A stretch of 64,000 nucleotides of DNA. Source: Burkholderiales bacterium (lineage in GTDB: Bacteria; Pseudomonadota; Gammaproteobacteria; Burkholderiales; Burkholderiaceae_D). How positions within the stretch are numbered: the first letter of the stretch is position 1; the number at the start of each line of letters is the position of its first letter. Shown here piece by piece: positions 45,741-55,334 of the stretch. The translations under genes and the position numbers were made by a program. The stretch covers positions 62,001 to 126,000 of the forward strand of contig JACQDX010000090.1 in assembly GCA_016200895.1 (NCBI GenBank), in the 5' to 3' direction. The notes under the pieces were generated by a model. The model searched no databases and had not been told where the DNA came from. It saw only the letters and a list, made by a program, of their open reading frames with translations.

Positions 45741-47057
45741 CTAATTTTTATTACGCATGCCGGCCAGCGGTATCGCCAGCAAGATCACGAAAGCCATCCC
45801 AAACACACCGTCACGCAATATCGCATTGAACATGCCACCCAGCATCATGGCGATGGTCAGCATCAGCAGTGGCATGGCCATTTCCCTGGTGTTGGGGTTT
45901 TCATGCACAGTCATTCGGTAAGCCACCCAGTATTGTGTCGCCCAGATCGCCAGCAAAGCCAACAAGCCGACTACACCCATCTCGGTCAAATACAAAAGAT
46001 AATCATTGTGCGGCGTGGTCATGGTGCCGCTGATCAGACCTTTGGCTTCTTGCTGGTAGAGATACATCCAGGTGGCGATGCCATGACCTGTCCATGGCTC
46101 TTCTGCAATGATCTCGCTGGTGATCTTGTAAAGTTCCAGGCGCATGCCGTCGTCATTGACTTTGCGTCCTTGAGAAAAATCATGCAATTGATGCACAGTG
46201 CACAGGCTGCGCAGTTTGAAGATTTCCCATGGGCTTGCTTGCACCAGACGCACTTCACAAGTCGTTGGTGGCGGGAGGCTCAATGCATATTTCCAGGCAC
46301 CGCCCAGTGCTGCCAGCAAGATCACCGGCAAGGCCACCGTGCGCCACGACCAGCCCATCTGACGCAAGATCAGTACACCACATAAGATGAAAAACAGCAG
46401 GCTGGCAGTCCTGGTTTTTGCCAGCAAAACCAGCACCGCTGCTACATATACAATCGCCAGCACACGCCAGACCAGATGATCACGATGCATACGCAAGTCA
46501 TGCAGCATCCAGGCGGCAGCAATCGCCATCAGTATGCCCAGCAAGATGGATTTATTGCCTTCATAAATCACATAGCTGCGGAACAAGGTATTGACGGGCA
46601 AGAGATGGAAAAAATTTGCCACGAACAACGTTGCCGCCAATATCGCGCCAGCAAAAAATACATACGTGGCCCGCCTTTGCCATAAGCCCGCAGTGACGGT
46701 CAGGAAAGGCAAGAGAAATAAATAAGTCTGGTAATGCAAAAAGCCCGGCCAGAATTCTTTACTGATTTCTGGAGGCACATCCTGCAATGCAGCCAGCACC
46801 ATGCTGACCAGACTCAGGCCAAGTACGGGTAACAACATCGGGCTTTGCCTGATCCTGTGCATCTTTTTCAGGTAACTGCCTGACACCAGCAAGCTGATAT
46901 AAAACAGCAGCACGCCGCCATACATGACACCAACGGGAAAGAACAAGGTCAACGGCAAACCAGTCAATATCTGCTGTGGCAAGGACTGACGCCAGCCAGT
47001 TTGCGGCTCCATCTGCATGGAACCACCACCCGCTGGCATTACACTGGCAGCACTCAT
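45741..47057 (-). CDS. waaL: O-antigen ligase family protein (Wzy_C)
   Basis: 438 residues from ATG 47057; a TTG at 47075 would overlap dnaE by 14 bases. About 11 hydrophobic segments are separated by a large periplasmic loop (around residues 255-335) that contains the conserved GHGIATWMYLYQQEA and, after it, TTPHNDYLLYLTEMGVVGLLALL, the Wzy_C signature with the essential His. The family joins O-antigen to lipid A-core in the periplasm; O-antigen polymerases share the same fold, so ligase is favoured by the msbA/waaF context, not proven. Confidence 0.82.
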   Translation of the reverse strand: MSAASVMPAGGGSMQMEPQTGWRQSLPQQILTGLPLTLFFPVGVMYGGVLLFYISLLVSGSYLKKMHRIRQSPMLLPVLGLSLVSMVLAALQDVPPEISKEFWPGFLHYQTYLFLLPFLTVTAGLWQRRATYVFFAGAILAATLFVANFFHLLPVNTLFRSYVIYEGNKSILLGILMAIAAAWMLHDLRMHRDHLVWRVLAIVYVAAVLVLLAKTRTASLLFFILCGVLILRQMGWSWRTVALPVILLAALGGAWKYALSLPPPTTCEVRLVQASPWEIFKLRSLCTVHQLHDFSQGRKVNDDGMRLELYKITSEIIAEEPWTGHGIATWMYLYQQEAKGLISGTMTTPHNDYLLYLTEMGVVGLLALLAIWATQYWVAYRMTVHENPNTREMAMPLLMLTIAMMLGGMFNAILRDGVFGMAFVILLAIPLAGMRNKN

Positions 47058-47061
47058 GGCC

Positions 47062-50000
47062 TCAGGCGTATTCAATTTTGACGTTTTTCATGGATAGCCA
47101 CTCACCCAGGTTCTGCCGCAAGACATCGTCCGGGTTTACCCGCCACTGATCTGACAGATACAGTTCTGCGCTGGCATTGGCGTTTTGGTAGCGTACCAAT
47201 ACCGGGCAACCATCGGCATTCAAATGTGGTTTCAACATCTCTTGCAGTTTTTTAGTGTCTGCGCTGGATGTCAAAGTCAGGCGCAAACCTTGCGAGAACT
47301 GCACGCGAGCGCGGCCTATGTCCATGACTTTTTCAGCCGAGATACGCAAGCCTCCAGAGAATCTGTCTTCAGACACCTTGCCCAGCACCGCCAGGAACTC
47401 ATCTTCCTTGAACAGGGATTTGAACTCTTCCATGATCTCGCTATACACCGTCACCTCAACCACGGCAGTGCCGTCATCGAGGCTGACGATGAGCAGTTTG
47501 CCGCGCTGTGTCATCTGGGTGCGCACACCGGTAATGATGCCGCAAATCAGGCGCAAGTCGCGTGAAGGTTCCAGCTTGGCCAGGGTAGTCTTGATGAACT
47601 GACGTACTTCTGGTGCATAAGAATCAAACAGATGGCCAGACAGATAAAAGCCCAGTGCCAGTTTTTCTTCAGTCAGGCGCTTCTTGTCTGTCCAGACTGG
47701 CACATCCAGATAATCTGGTGGCGAGATCAAATCGTCGTCATCCCCAAACAGGCTGACCTGATTGGCTGCTGCTTCTGCCTGCATCGCTGCTTCCAGCGCA
47801 AAATCAACGGTGGCCAGCAAGATACCACGGTCCTTGCCCAGACAATCCATGGCACCGGCACGTATCAGGGACTCCACAGTACGGCGATTAACCTGACGCT
47901 TGTCTACACGTTTGCAGAAATCGAACAAATCCGTAAATGGCCCGCCTTCCTTTCTCGCCGTGATGATGCTTTCTATCGCATTCTGACCTGAGCCTTTGAC
48001 GGCCCCCATGCCATAGCGTATCTGGCTGGATTTTTTACCAGGTTCTGCAACCGGCATGAAACGGTAATCAGACTGATTAATATCAGGCGGCAGCATTTTG
48101 AGCTTGCAGATATCGATCGCATCTTCGACCAGGATTTTGACCTTGTCAGTATCATCCATGGCCAGCGACATATTCGCAGCCATGAAAGCAGCGGCATGAT
48201 GTGCCTTCAGATAAGCCGTGTGATAAGACAGCAAGGCATACGCGGCAGCATGGGATTTATTAAAACCATAGCCCGCGAATTTTTCCATCAAATCGAAAAT
48301 CTCGTCAGCTTTTTCTTGCGGCAAACCATCCTTGGCAGCACCGTCACGGAAAATCTGGCGATGCTCGGCCATCTCTTCTGCCTTTTTCTTACCCATGGCA
48401 CGACGCAGCAAATCCGCGCCACCGAGTGAGTAACCACCGACCACCTGGGCCATCTGCATAACCTGTTCCTGATACACCATGATGCCGTAGGTTTCAGACA
48501 AAATGCCTTCGGTACGTGGATCAGGATAATCGAAACGTTCACCATGCTTACGTTTGCAGAAATCCGGGATCAGGTCCATAGGGCCTGGGCGGTATAAGGC
48601 CACCAGCGCGATAATGTCTTCAAAACGATCAGGACGCGCATCTTTCAGCATGCCTTGCATGCCGCGGCTTTCCAGCTGGAACACGGCCACGGTCTTGGCC
48701 TTGGTCAGCAACTCATAGGATGGCCTGTCATCCAGAGGCAATTTGGCCAGATCAAAATCGGCCATGGCCGGGTCCATCATCTTGATGTAGCGCACTGCCC
48801 TGTCAAGAATGGTCAGCGTGGTCAAACCCAAAAAGTCGAACTTGACCAGGCCCACGGCCTCGACGTCGTCCTTATCATATTGAGACACGACGCCAGAGTC
48901 ACCACCCTGGGTATACAGCGGGCAAAAATCTGTCAGCTTGCCCGGTGCAATCAACACACCACCGGCATGCATGCCGATATTGCGGGTGATGCCTTCTACC
49001 TGTTGTGCCAGGTCGAGCAGCGTTTTAACTTCTTCTTCGTTTTCCTGGCGCTCAGCCAGCAGGGGTTCTTCAACAATCGCCTCGGCAATCGTGACTTGTT
49101 TGCCCGGTTTGAAGGGGATCAGTTTGGAGACACCGTCGCAAAACATATAACCAAAATCCAGCACCCGGCCTACGTCGCGTATCGCGCCCTTGGCGGCCAT
49201 AGTACCGAAAGTGGCAATCTGCGACACCGCTTCTTTACCGTAACGGTCTTTCACGTATTGAATAACGCGGTCACGACCTTCCTGGCAAAAGTCAATATCA
49301 AAGTCGGGCATGGATACCCGCTCTGGGTTCAGGAAACGTTCGAACAGCAGGTTGTACTGCAAGGGATCAAGATCGGTAATCAGCAGCGAATATGCCACCA
49401 GGGAACCAGCACCAGAACCACGGCCCGGTCCCACCGGCACGCCATTATTTTTTGCCCACTGAATAAAGTCAGCAACGATCAGGAAGTAACCCGGGAAACC
49501 CATCTTGATGATGGTGTCGGTTTCAAACTTGAGGCGGGCTTCATAACGGGCGCGCTCTTTCTCGCGCTTTTCTTCATTCGGGAAAAGATGATTGAGGCGG
49601 AACTCAAGACCACGCTGGGATTCATGCACCAGGAAATCATTGATGGTCATGCCCTCAGGCGTCGGGAAATCTGGCAGCTTGGGCTTGCCCAATTCCAGCA
49701 TCAAATTACAGCGCTTGGCTATTTCAACTGAATTGCGCAAGGCCGCTGGCAAGTCGGCAAACAATTCAGCCATCTCAGCCTGGGTCTTGAAACACTGCTG
49801 TTCATTAAAACGGCGCACGCGACGGCCATTGGCCAGCATATCACCTTCGGCAATACAGACCCGCGCTTCATGGGCAGTGTAGTCATCTTTGCTGATGAAT
49901 TGCACAGGGTGGGTTGCCACGACCGGCAATTTGAGCCTTCCAGCCAAGGCCACGGCAGCGCGCACATGGTTGTCCATGTTTGCCTGGCCTGCTCTTTGTA

Positions 50001-50580
50001 TTTCTATATAAAAATGGTCAGGGAAAATACTTGCCCAGCGTCTGGCATTTTGTTCTGCCAGTTCGAGATTGCCATTATCGATAGCAACACCGACATCGCC
50101 AAAATGCGCGCCGGAGATGGCGATGAGACCGCCACCCTTGCCTTCTTCAAAAATACTCTGCAACCATTCATAGCGGATTTCTGCACGGCCCTTATGCTGA
50201 TTCGTCAGCCAGGCCTGTGCCAGCAATTCGCATAGCTGCAAATAACCCAGCTTGTTCTTGACCAGCAAGAGCAGCCTGGAGGGTTTGTCGCGGTCAATAT
50301 CATTGCTGACCCAGACATCGCAACCAGCGATGGGCTTCATGCCCTTGCCGCGCGCGGCTTTATAAAATTTCACCATGGCGAACAAATTCGCCAGGTCTGT
50401 AATGGCCAATGCTGGCTGTTTGTCTTTTACTGCTGCCTTGATGACATCATCAATACGCACCAGACCATCAACAATCGAATATTCAGAGTGGATGCGCAGG
50501 TGGACAAAGGCAGGCTCGTAGGGCTTGCTCACGGCAACTTCATTGCTCGCTTCAGGAGAGGTAATTAATTCTGTAGTCAT
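47062..50580 (-). CDS. dnaE: DNA polymerase III alpha subunit
   Basis: 1172 residues, full length. This is the replicative polymerase. Seen in the sequence: the N-terminal PHP domain (FVHLRIHSEYSIVDGL), GPGRGSGAGSLVAYSL, the palm aspartates in MPDFDIDFCQEGRDRVI, GYGFNKSHAAAYALLSY in the fingers, and the C-terminal OB-fold region (GIITGVRTQMTQRGKLLIVSLDDGT). It heads the transcript leading to waaL with only 4 bases to the waaL ATG. The upstream 337 bases contain a 39-bp miniature element. Confidence 0.97.
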   Translation of the reverse strand: MTTELITSPEASNEVAVSKPYEPAFVHLRIHSEYSIVDGLVRIDDVIKAAVKDKQPALAITDLANLFAMVKFYKAARGKGMKPIAGCDVWVSNDIDRDKPSRLLLLVKNKLGYLQLCELLAQAWLTNQHKGRAEIRYEWLQSIFEEGKGGGLIAISGAHFGDVGVAIDNGNLELAEQNARRWASIFPDHFYIEIQRAGQANMDNHVRAAVALAGRLKLPVVATHPVQFISKDDYTAHEARVCIAEGDMLANGRRVRRFNEQQCFKTQAEMAELFADLPAALRNSVEIAKRCNLMLELGKPKLPDFPTPEGMTINDFLVHESQRGLEFRLNHLFPNEEKREKERARYEARLKFETDTIIKMGFPGYFLIVADFIQWAKNNGVPVGPGRGSGAGSLVAYSLLITDLDPLQYNLLFERFLNPERVSMPDFDIDFCQEGRDRVIQYVKDRYGKEAVSQIATFGTMAAKGAIRDVGRVLDFGYMFCDGVSKLIPFKPGKQVTIAEAIVEEPLLAERQENEEEVKTLLDLAQQVEGITRNIGMHAGGVLIAPGKLTDFCPLYTQGGDSGVVSQYDKDDVEAVGLVKFDFLGLTTLTILDRAVRYIKMMDPAMADFDLAKLPLDDRPSYELLTKAKTVAVFQLESRGMQGMLKDARPDRFEDIIALVALYRPGPMDLIPDFCKRKHGERFDYPDPRTEGILSETYGIMVYQEQVMQMAQVVGGYSLGGADLLRRAMGKKKAEEMAEHRQIFRDGAAKDGLPQEKADEIFDLMEKFAGYGFNKSHAAAYALLSYHTAYLKAHHAAAFMAANMSLAMDDTDKVKILVEDAIDICKLKMLPPDINQSDYRFMPVAEPGKKSSQIRYGMGAVKGSGQNAIESIITARKEGGPFTDLFDFCKRVDKRQVNRRTVESLIRAGAMDCLGKDRGILLATVDFALEAAMQAEAAANQVSLFGDDDDLISPPDYLDVPVWTDKKRLTEEKLALGFYLSGHLFDSYAPEVRQFIKTTLAKLEPSRDLRLICGIITGVRTQMTQRGKLLIVSLDDGTAVVEVTVYSEIMEEFKSLFKEDEFLAVLGKVSEDRFSGGLRISAEKVMDIGRARVQFSQGLRLTLTSSADTKKLQEMLKPHLNADGCPVLVRYQNANASAELYLSDQWRVNPDDVLRQNLGEWLSMKNVKIEYA

Positions 50581-50917
50581 ACCGCTATTCTACCCGTTGC
50601 CCAAGCTGTTCAGAAGCTTTGCCTTATTGAAGCTTTCAAATATGCAATTTATATTAATTTAACTTTAATTTTCTAAGGATAACTGCGTAATAATTCATCA
50701 TGCCGTCAATAAATCACGTTTTAATTTGTCTATTGTACAAATTTCAAATAAATAGGACTTACGCAAAACCGCCCCAGCTGCGTAAGTCCTAATAAAGCAT
50801 TATGCCCATAAATATGAGCCATAAAAACAACAATTCAAGAGATGCAAAGGACAGTTCTGGCTACAGTCTTTGCATTTAGGCTACATTCGCCTACCCGTGC
50901 TGTGTTACTCTGAATCA
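50581..50917. other. Divergent promoter region of dnaE and the TonB receptor operon
   Basis: 337 AT-rich bases with no gene. They contain the 39-bp miniature element at 50753-50791, and must hold promoters for both directions. The frame of the right-hand receptor gene is open from TTG 50870, but no ribosome binding site supports that start. Confidence 0.5.
50753..50791 (+). mobile_element. Internal-deletion derivative of the miniature element, copy 4 (39 bp)
   Basis: The left end is the full TAGGACTTACGCAAAA followed by CCGCCCCAGCTGCG, then directly the right end TAAGTCCTA. The rest of the interior is missing. ATAAA flanks both sides (50748-50752 and 50792-50796), so the outer ends and the target duplication are intact. 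The junction lies at TGCG, which occurs both in AGCTGCGTTGC on the left and in TTTTGCGTAAG on the right of full copies, pointing to deletion between short matches after insertion or in a parent copy. Confidence 0.82.
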
Positions 50918-52996
50918 ATGCATTTTCTGGCTCTGGGGCATATCTTGATAGCAGAAAAAAAACACACTACCCGCATTAACTTGTCCGGCATACGCCATCG
51001 CAAGCGCTTACCCAAGCTGCTGCCCAAGCGCGCAGCTTGTGCTGCCCTGCTGCTTTCCCTGCTGCATCAAGTAGCCATGGCGGGTGGCGGTGAAGAATCG
51101 ATATTTCTGGATGACATGCCTGTAGTGCTGTCAGCCTCTCGTTTATCCCAACCCATTAATGAAGCCCCGGTTGCCGTCACCATTATAGACAGGCAGATGA
51201 TCAAGGATTCTGGTGCCTGGGACCTGTCAGAGATTTTTCGCCTCGTGCCCGGCATGTATGTGGCCTACCATGCCGACCCCTATTACTCAGCAGACAGCAC
51301 GGTTGCCTATCATGGCATGGTCACCACCACCACATCAGACCGCATGCAGGTCCTGATAGATGGCAGGTCTGTGTATGCCAGCCTGTTTGGCGGTGTGAAC
51401 TGGAGCGACCTGCCCATCGTCCTGGACGACATTGAACGCATAGAAGTCATACGGGGACCGGATTCAGCCAGTTATGGCGCCAATTCCTATTCCGGCGTCA
51501 TCAATATCATCACCCGCCACCCGGCAGAGACCCAGGGCACAACGATTTCCATGGCTTTTGGCAATGGCCGCAAGGAAAGCATATTCCGCTACGGTGGCAA
51601 GAGTGGCGCACTGAGCTATCGCCTGACAGCCAGTATCAGGGAAGATCAGGGTGAGGACGACCGCATCAAGAAACCAACATCTGTTTTCACTTTCTGGAAT
51701 CTGAACAAGTACGACAACAAGACCATCCACAATCTGAACCTGCGTGCCGATTACCAGGTCAATTCTGCCGACACGCTGGAATTTCAGTTCGGTTACAACG
51801 GCGGGCCGCGTGAGGTGGGTGAATATAATAATGTCTCTGCCATCAGCAGACGGGCAGAAAACCATTTTGAAATGCTGCACTGGCGCCGGGCGCTGGAAGG
51901 TGGTGGCGAATTATCAGTGCAAGCCTTTCATACGGTAGAAAGAGTGTATGCCCGCCTGAAAGATTCAGATGGAGTCAGTGATGGCGATGCCATCTTGCGA
52001 CGCTATGACCTGGAAGTGCAACATACCTTTTCACCCTTCACGAATGCCCGTCTGGTCTGGGGTGGCAGCATACGTTATGACCAGACTTATGCGCCTTATT
52101 ATTTAGGGGTAGGCGACAACCAGTATCTGTATGGTGATTTCCCTTATCACCTGCGCCGTTTTTTTGGCAACCTTGAATGGCGCGCTCGCCCTGACCTGGT
52201 CTTTAATGTGGGTGGCATGATAGAGAACAATACCTATACCGGCACTGATACCACGCCCAGGGTTGCTGTCAACTGGCATATGCAGCCCGGCCATACCCTG
52301 CGCCTCAGTCATTCACGTGCCACACGTTCGCCTTCTGCCTACGAGAAAACCTATGACAGCTATTGGCGCAGTGCAGAGTTTTATCCAGGCTTGCCTGAGA
52401 TGCAAACTGAAAGAGTGAAATCGACAGAGATAGGCTACATAGGAAAATATGGCAATCTCGATGTGGATTTCCGCCTGTTCTATGATGACTACAGCCAGTT
52501 GATCGATGTCAGGAATAAGCGCTCTGCCGCTGGTGGCAACCTGAATGCAGGCACCGCCATCATGCGTGGCTATGAATTGCAATTGAAAGCACAACTGACT
52601 GACAAGACCCGGCTTATTTATGGTCTGTCTGGTGGTGGAGTGAAAAGTGATAATGTGAATGGTGTCGTGTATAGCGATTCTCTCCCCAAATACAACCACA
52701 ATCTGCTGCTCAGCCATAAAATCAATGAACAGTGGAGCGCCAGCCTGGCAGCCTATCAAGTCGCAAAAACCAAGTTTAATTCCACCGATTTTAATCCGCG
52801 TGAAAACCGTGGCTACTTCATAGATGGTAACCGGCGTTTTGATGGCAGGCTCAATTACCAGTTCAAAGTCGGTGGCAAATCAGCCGAGTGTTCTCTGATT
52901 GCCCAAAACATTGCTGATGCACGGTATTTTGAATATCGGCACGATAATGAATTGCCAGGACGTGCGCTGAGGCTGAATTTCAGACTGGACCTTTAA
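50918..52996 (+). CDS. TonB-dependent outer membrane receptor
   Basis: 692 residues from ATG 50918; the start is uncertain because no ribosome binding site is visible, and TTG 50870 is also open. An unusually long basic N-terminal region precedes the signal core (ACAALLLSLLHQVAMA). The plug domain has SRLSQPINEAPVAVTIIDRQMI, LSEIFRLVPGMYV and ERIEVIRGPDSASYGANSYSGVINIITR, and a barrel follows. It resembles vitamin B12/colicin-I-type receptors, but no ligand is assigned. It is followed 2 bases later by a periplasmic-binding-protein gene and then a diguanylate cyclase, so a sensing role is possible. Confidence 0.88.
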   Translation: MHFLALGHILIAEKKHTTRINLSGIRHRKRLPKLLPKRAACAALLLSLLHQVAMAGGGEESIFLDDMPVVLSASRLSQPINEAPVAVTIIDRQMIKDSGAWDLSEIFRLVPGMYVAYHADPYYSADSTVAYHGMVTTTTSDRMQVLIDGRSVYASLFGGVNWSDLPIVLDDIERIEVIRGPDSASYGANSYSGVINIITRHPAETQGTTISMAFGNGRKESIFRYGGKSGALSYRLTASIREDQGEDDRIKKPTSVFTFWNLNKYDNKTIHNLNLRADYQVNSADTLEFQFGYNGGPREVGEYNNVSAISRRAENHFEMLHWRRALEGGGELSVQAFHTVERVYARLKDSDGVSDGDAILRRYDLEVQHTFSPFTNARLVWGGSIRYDQTYAPYYLGVGDNQYLYGDFPYHLRRFFGNLEWRARPDLVFNVGGMIENNTYTGTDTTPRVAVNWHMQPGHTLRLSHSRATRSPSAYEKTYDSYWRSAEFYPGLPEMQTERVKSTEIGYIGKYGNLDVDFRLFYDDYSQLIDVRNKRSAAGGNLNAGTAIMRGYELQLKAQLTDKTRLIYGLSGGGVKSDNVNGVVYSDSLPKYNHNLLLSHKINEQWSASLAAYQVAKTKFNSTDFNPRENRGYFIDGNRRFDGRLNYQFKVGGKSAECSLIAQNIADARYFEYRHDNELPGRALRLNFRLDL

Positions 52997-52998
52997 AC

Positions 52999-54006
52999 AT
53001 GCATTGGCAGTCAATCCGGTATCTGTGGCATCTGCGGCATTTGCGGCATCTGAGATATATAGCGAATTGCATAGGTTTGATCCTGAGTTTGCTTTACGCA
53101 CAAACTGCTCTGGCCGTAGATAACATTACCATCTTGCTTAGTGAAGAAGGCTCTGCCTATACTGAATTCTCCAACCAGTTAAACACACTGCTCAGTAGCC
53201 AGCCAACACAGGGCAACACGGCAAAAAATACCATCAAGGTCTTGAGTCTCAATAACTACAAAAGCGAAGATTTGTCGCGCAATGCCAATAATCAGCTACT
53301 GATTGCCGTTGGTACGCCTGCCATGACGGCCATGGCACAAAAACCGCCCGCAATGCCTGTATTGAATGTGCTGGTGCCGCGCAATACTTTTCAAAAAATA
53401 GCAAAGCAATATGGCCGCCATCAAGACCCGCATCATTTCTCTGCAATTTATTTTGACCAGCCCTGGCACAGGCAATTAGGGCTGATACGCATCAGCATGC
53501 CAGGACGTACTCGCATAGGACTATTGCTCAGCAAAGATTCAAACGACATGCTGGTGGGCTTGCCAGCCATCGCCAAAGAAATGGACATGCAAATCAATGT
53601 CGAAACCGTCAATGATGATTCTGAATTATTGCCTGCCCTGCGCCGCCTGTTAAATAATAGCGACAGCTTGCTGGCCCTGCCTGATGCCGCCATTTATAAC
53701 CGCAATAATATCCCCAGCATCTTGCTGACCAGTTACCGGCAGAAAGTGCCCTTGTTCGGCTTTTCTGCCGCCTATGTCAAGGCGGGTGCCTTGGCTGGCG
53801 TATATAGTTCTGCGGCCCAGATCGCCCAGCAAGTGGCAGAGATCATACAGACGCAGCCCAATAGTGCATACCTGCCTCTGCCCCAATATCCACGTCACTT
53901 CAGCGTCAATGTCAATACCCAGGTCAGCCGTTCACTGAGCCTGGAAATCGATGATGAAGTCAGCCTGACGCGTAAATTGAAATCATTAGCGGAGCGTGTC
54001 CAATGA
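52999..54006 (+). CDS. Periplasmic binding protein resembling ABC-type substrate-binding family
   Basis: 335 residues with a long N-terminal region, then a signal core (IANCIGLILSLLYAQTALA). The mature part alternates beta and helix segments: ITILLSEEGSAYTEFSNQLNTLL, LLIAVGTPAMTAMAQKPPAMPVLNVLVP, RIGLLLSKDSNDMLVGLPAIAKEM and LLALPDAAIYNRNNIPSILLTSYRQKVPLFGFSAAYVKAGALAGVYSS. These fit the uncharacterised ABC substrate-binding fold (PF04392-like). There is no permease or ATPase next to it. The start ATG lies 2 bases after the receptor stop and the stop overlaps the cyclase start, so translation is coupled. The ligand is unknown. Confidence 0.75.
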   Translation: MHWQSIRYLWHLRHLRHLRYIANCIGLILSLLYAQTALAVDNITILLSEEGSAYTEFSNQLNTLLSSQPTQGNTAKNTIKVLSLNNYKSEDLSRNANNQLLIAVGTPAMTAMAQKPPAMPVLNVLVPRNTFQKIAKQYGRHQDPHHFSAIYFDQPWHRQLGLIRISMPGRTRIGLLLSKDSNDMLVGLPAIAKEMDMQINVETVNDDSELLPALRRLLNNSDSLLALPDAAIYNRNNIPSILLTSYRQKVPLFGFSAAYVKAGALAGVYSSAAQIAQQVAEIIQTQPNSAYLPLPQYPRHFSVNVNTQVSRSLSLEIDDEVSLTRKLKSLAERVQ

Positions 54007-55331
54007 AGAACTGGCCACTCGCCCATCGCATATTGTTCCTGGCTTTAGCGCCAGTCTGGATCATCTCTGCCCTGCTGGTGCTGCTGGTCGTGATCGTCGG
54101 CATAACTGAAATTGATGGTGCCATCAAGGCACGCGGCACCGTCATCACCCGCCAGTTGGCACCGGCCAGTGAATATGGTGCTTTTTCTGGCAACCGCGAA
54201 GTCTTGCAGGCGTTGACGCAATCGGTCATGAAAGAAGACGATGCAAAGGCCGTGGTCATCACCGATGCCGACAATAAAGTACTGGCAGTCAGCGGCAAAC
54301 CCAGCAAACTGGGGCCTGAGCATGCACGTGCTGCCGACAGCGGCAAGATATTGCGTGGCGATCATGAATCCCTGATCTTTGCTGCCCCCATTTATCAGGG
54401 CAAATCTGAGGCAGATGCATTCGACTTGTTTGACCGCGTCCCTTCCGACAAGACTGGCAAGCAAAAGCTGCTGGGTCGCGTCTACCTGGAACTGAGCACC
54501 CATGCCAGCCACCAGTCCAAGAATGTCTTCGTCGCTCTCAGCATACTGATAGGTCTGGTGGGTACGGTCTGTGCATCCATACTGGCGCTGCGCATGAGCC
54601 GTGACCTGACTCGTCCGCTATCGCGCTTGCTGGATGGTGTACACCGCATGGAAAAAGGCGCGCTCGATACCCGCATCACGGCAAATTCTGGTGGTGAATT
54701 GCAGGAACTGGAAGCTGGTTTCAACCAGATGGCTGAAAAGCTAGAAGGCAGCCACAAATCCATGATGGAAGTTAACGCCAACCTGGAAAACCTGGTCATC
54801 GCCCGCACTCGTGAACTGGAATTGCGCAACCATGACCTGGAATTATTATCCAGCACAGACAGGCTCACCGGCCTGTATAACCGCCTGAAGCTGGAACAGA
54901 TACTGGATGAAGAACATCAGCGAAGCCAGCGCTACGGCACCAGCTTTTCTCTCGCCATTGTCGATATTGATTTGTTCAAACAAGTCAATGACACCCATGG
55001 ACATCAAACCGGTGACCAGGTTTTGATCAATATCGCCCGCATCTTGCAAGATCACGTACGCAGCATGGATGCCGTGGGCCGCTGGGGTGGTGAAGAGTTT
55101 TTGGTCATCTTCCGCGAGACTACTATCCATGCAGCGATAGCCACCGCTGAAAAACTGCGTTGCGCCATCGCCAATCATGAATTCGAGGTCGCAGGCAAAA
55201 AAACTGCCAGCTTTGGCGTCACCAGCTATTACCATCCCGACAATATCAACGACATGATGAAACGCGCTGACAATGCCCTGTATCACGCCAAGAAATGCGG
55301 GCGTAATCGGGTAGAATCCAGCGAAATGTAA
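54003..55331 (+). CDS. Membrane diguanylate cyclase (sensor, HAMP, GGDEF)
   Basis: 442 residues. Membrane helices lie at about 12-33 and 175-197 around a periplasmic region with QLAPASEYGAFSGNREVLQ, which resembles BarA/CHASE8-type sensor domains. A HAMP domain (about 198-250) and a coiled-coil linker follow, then a GGDEF domain with GGEEF at 362-366 and the product-inhibition site RSMD at 353-356. Both the active site and I-site look intact, so c-di-GMP synthesis with feedback control is expected. It is coupled by a 4-base overlap (ATGA) to the binding-protein gene. Confidence 0.9.
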   Translation: MKNWPLAHRILFLALAPVWIISALLVLLVVIVGITEIDGAIKARGTVITRQLAPASEYGAFSGNREVLQALTQSVMKEDDAKAVVITDADNKVLAVSGKPSKLGPEHARAADSGKILRGDHESLIFAAPIYQGKSEADAFDLFDRVPSDKTGKQKLLGRVYLELSTHASHQSKNVFVALSILIGLVGTVCASILALRMSRDLTRPLSRLLDGVHRMEKGALDTRITANSGGELQELEAGFNQMAEKLEGSHKSMMEVNANLENLVIARTRELELRNHDLELLSSTDRLTGLYNRLKLEQILDEEHQRSQRYGTSFSLAIVDIDLFKQVNDTHGHQTGDQVLINIARILQDHVRSMDAVGRWGGEEFLVIFRETTIHAAIATAEKLRCAIANHEFEVAGKKTASFGVTSYYHPDNINDMMKRADNALYHAKKCGRNRVESSEM

Positions 55332-55334
55332 TTT

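Noticed and set aside
48655-49731. 358-codon open frame on the plus strand across dnaE
   Set aside because: Antisense to dnaE catalytic motifs, with no family features or ribosome binding site.
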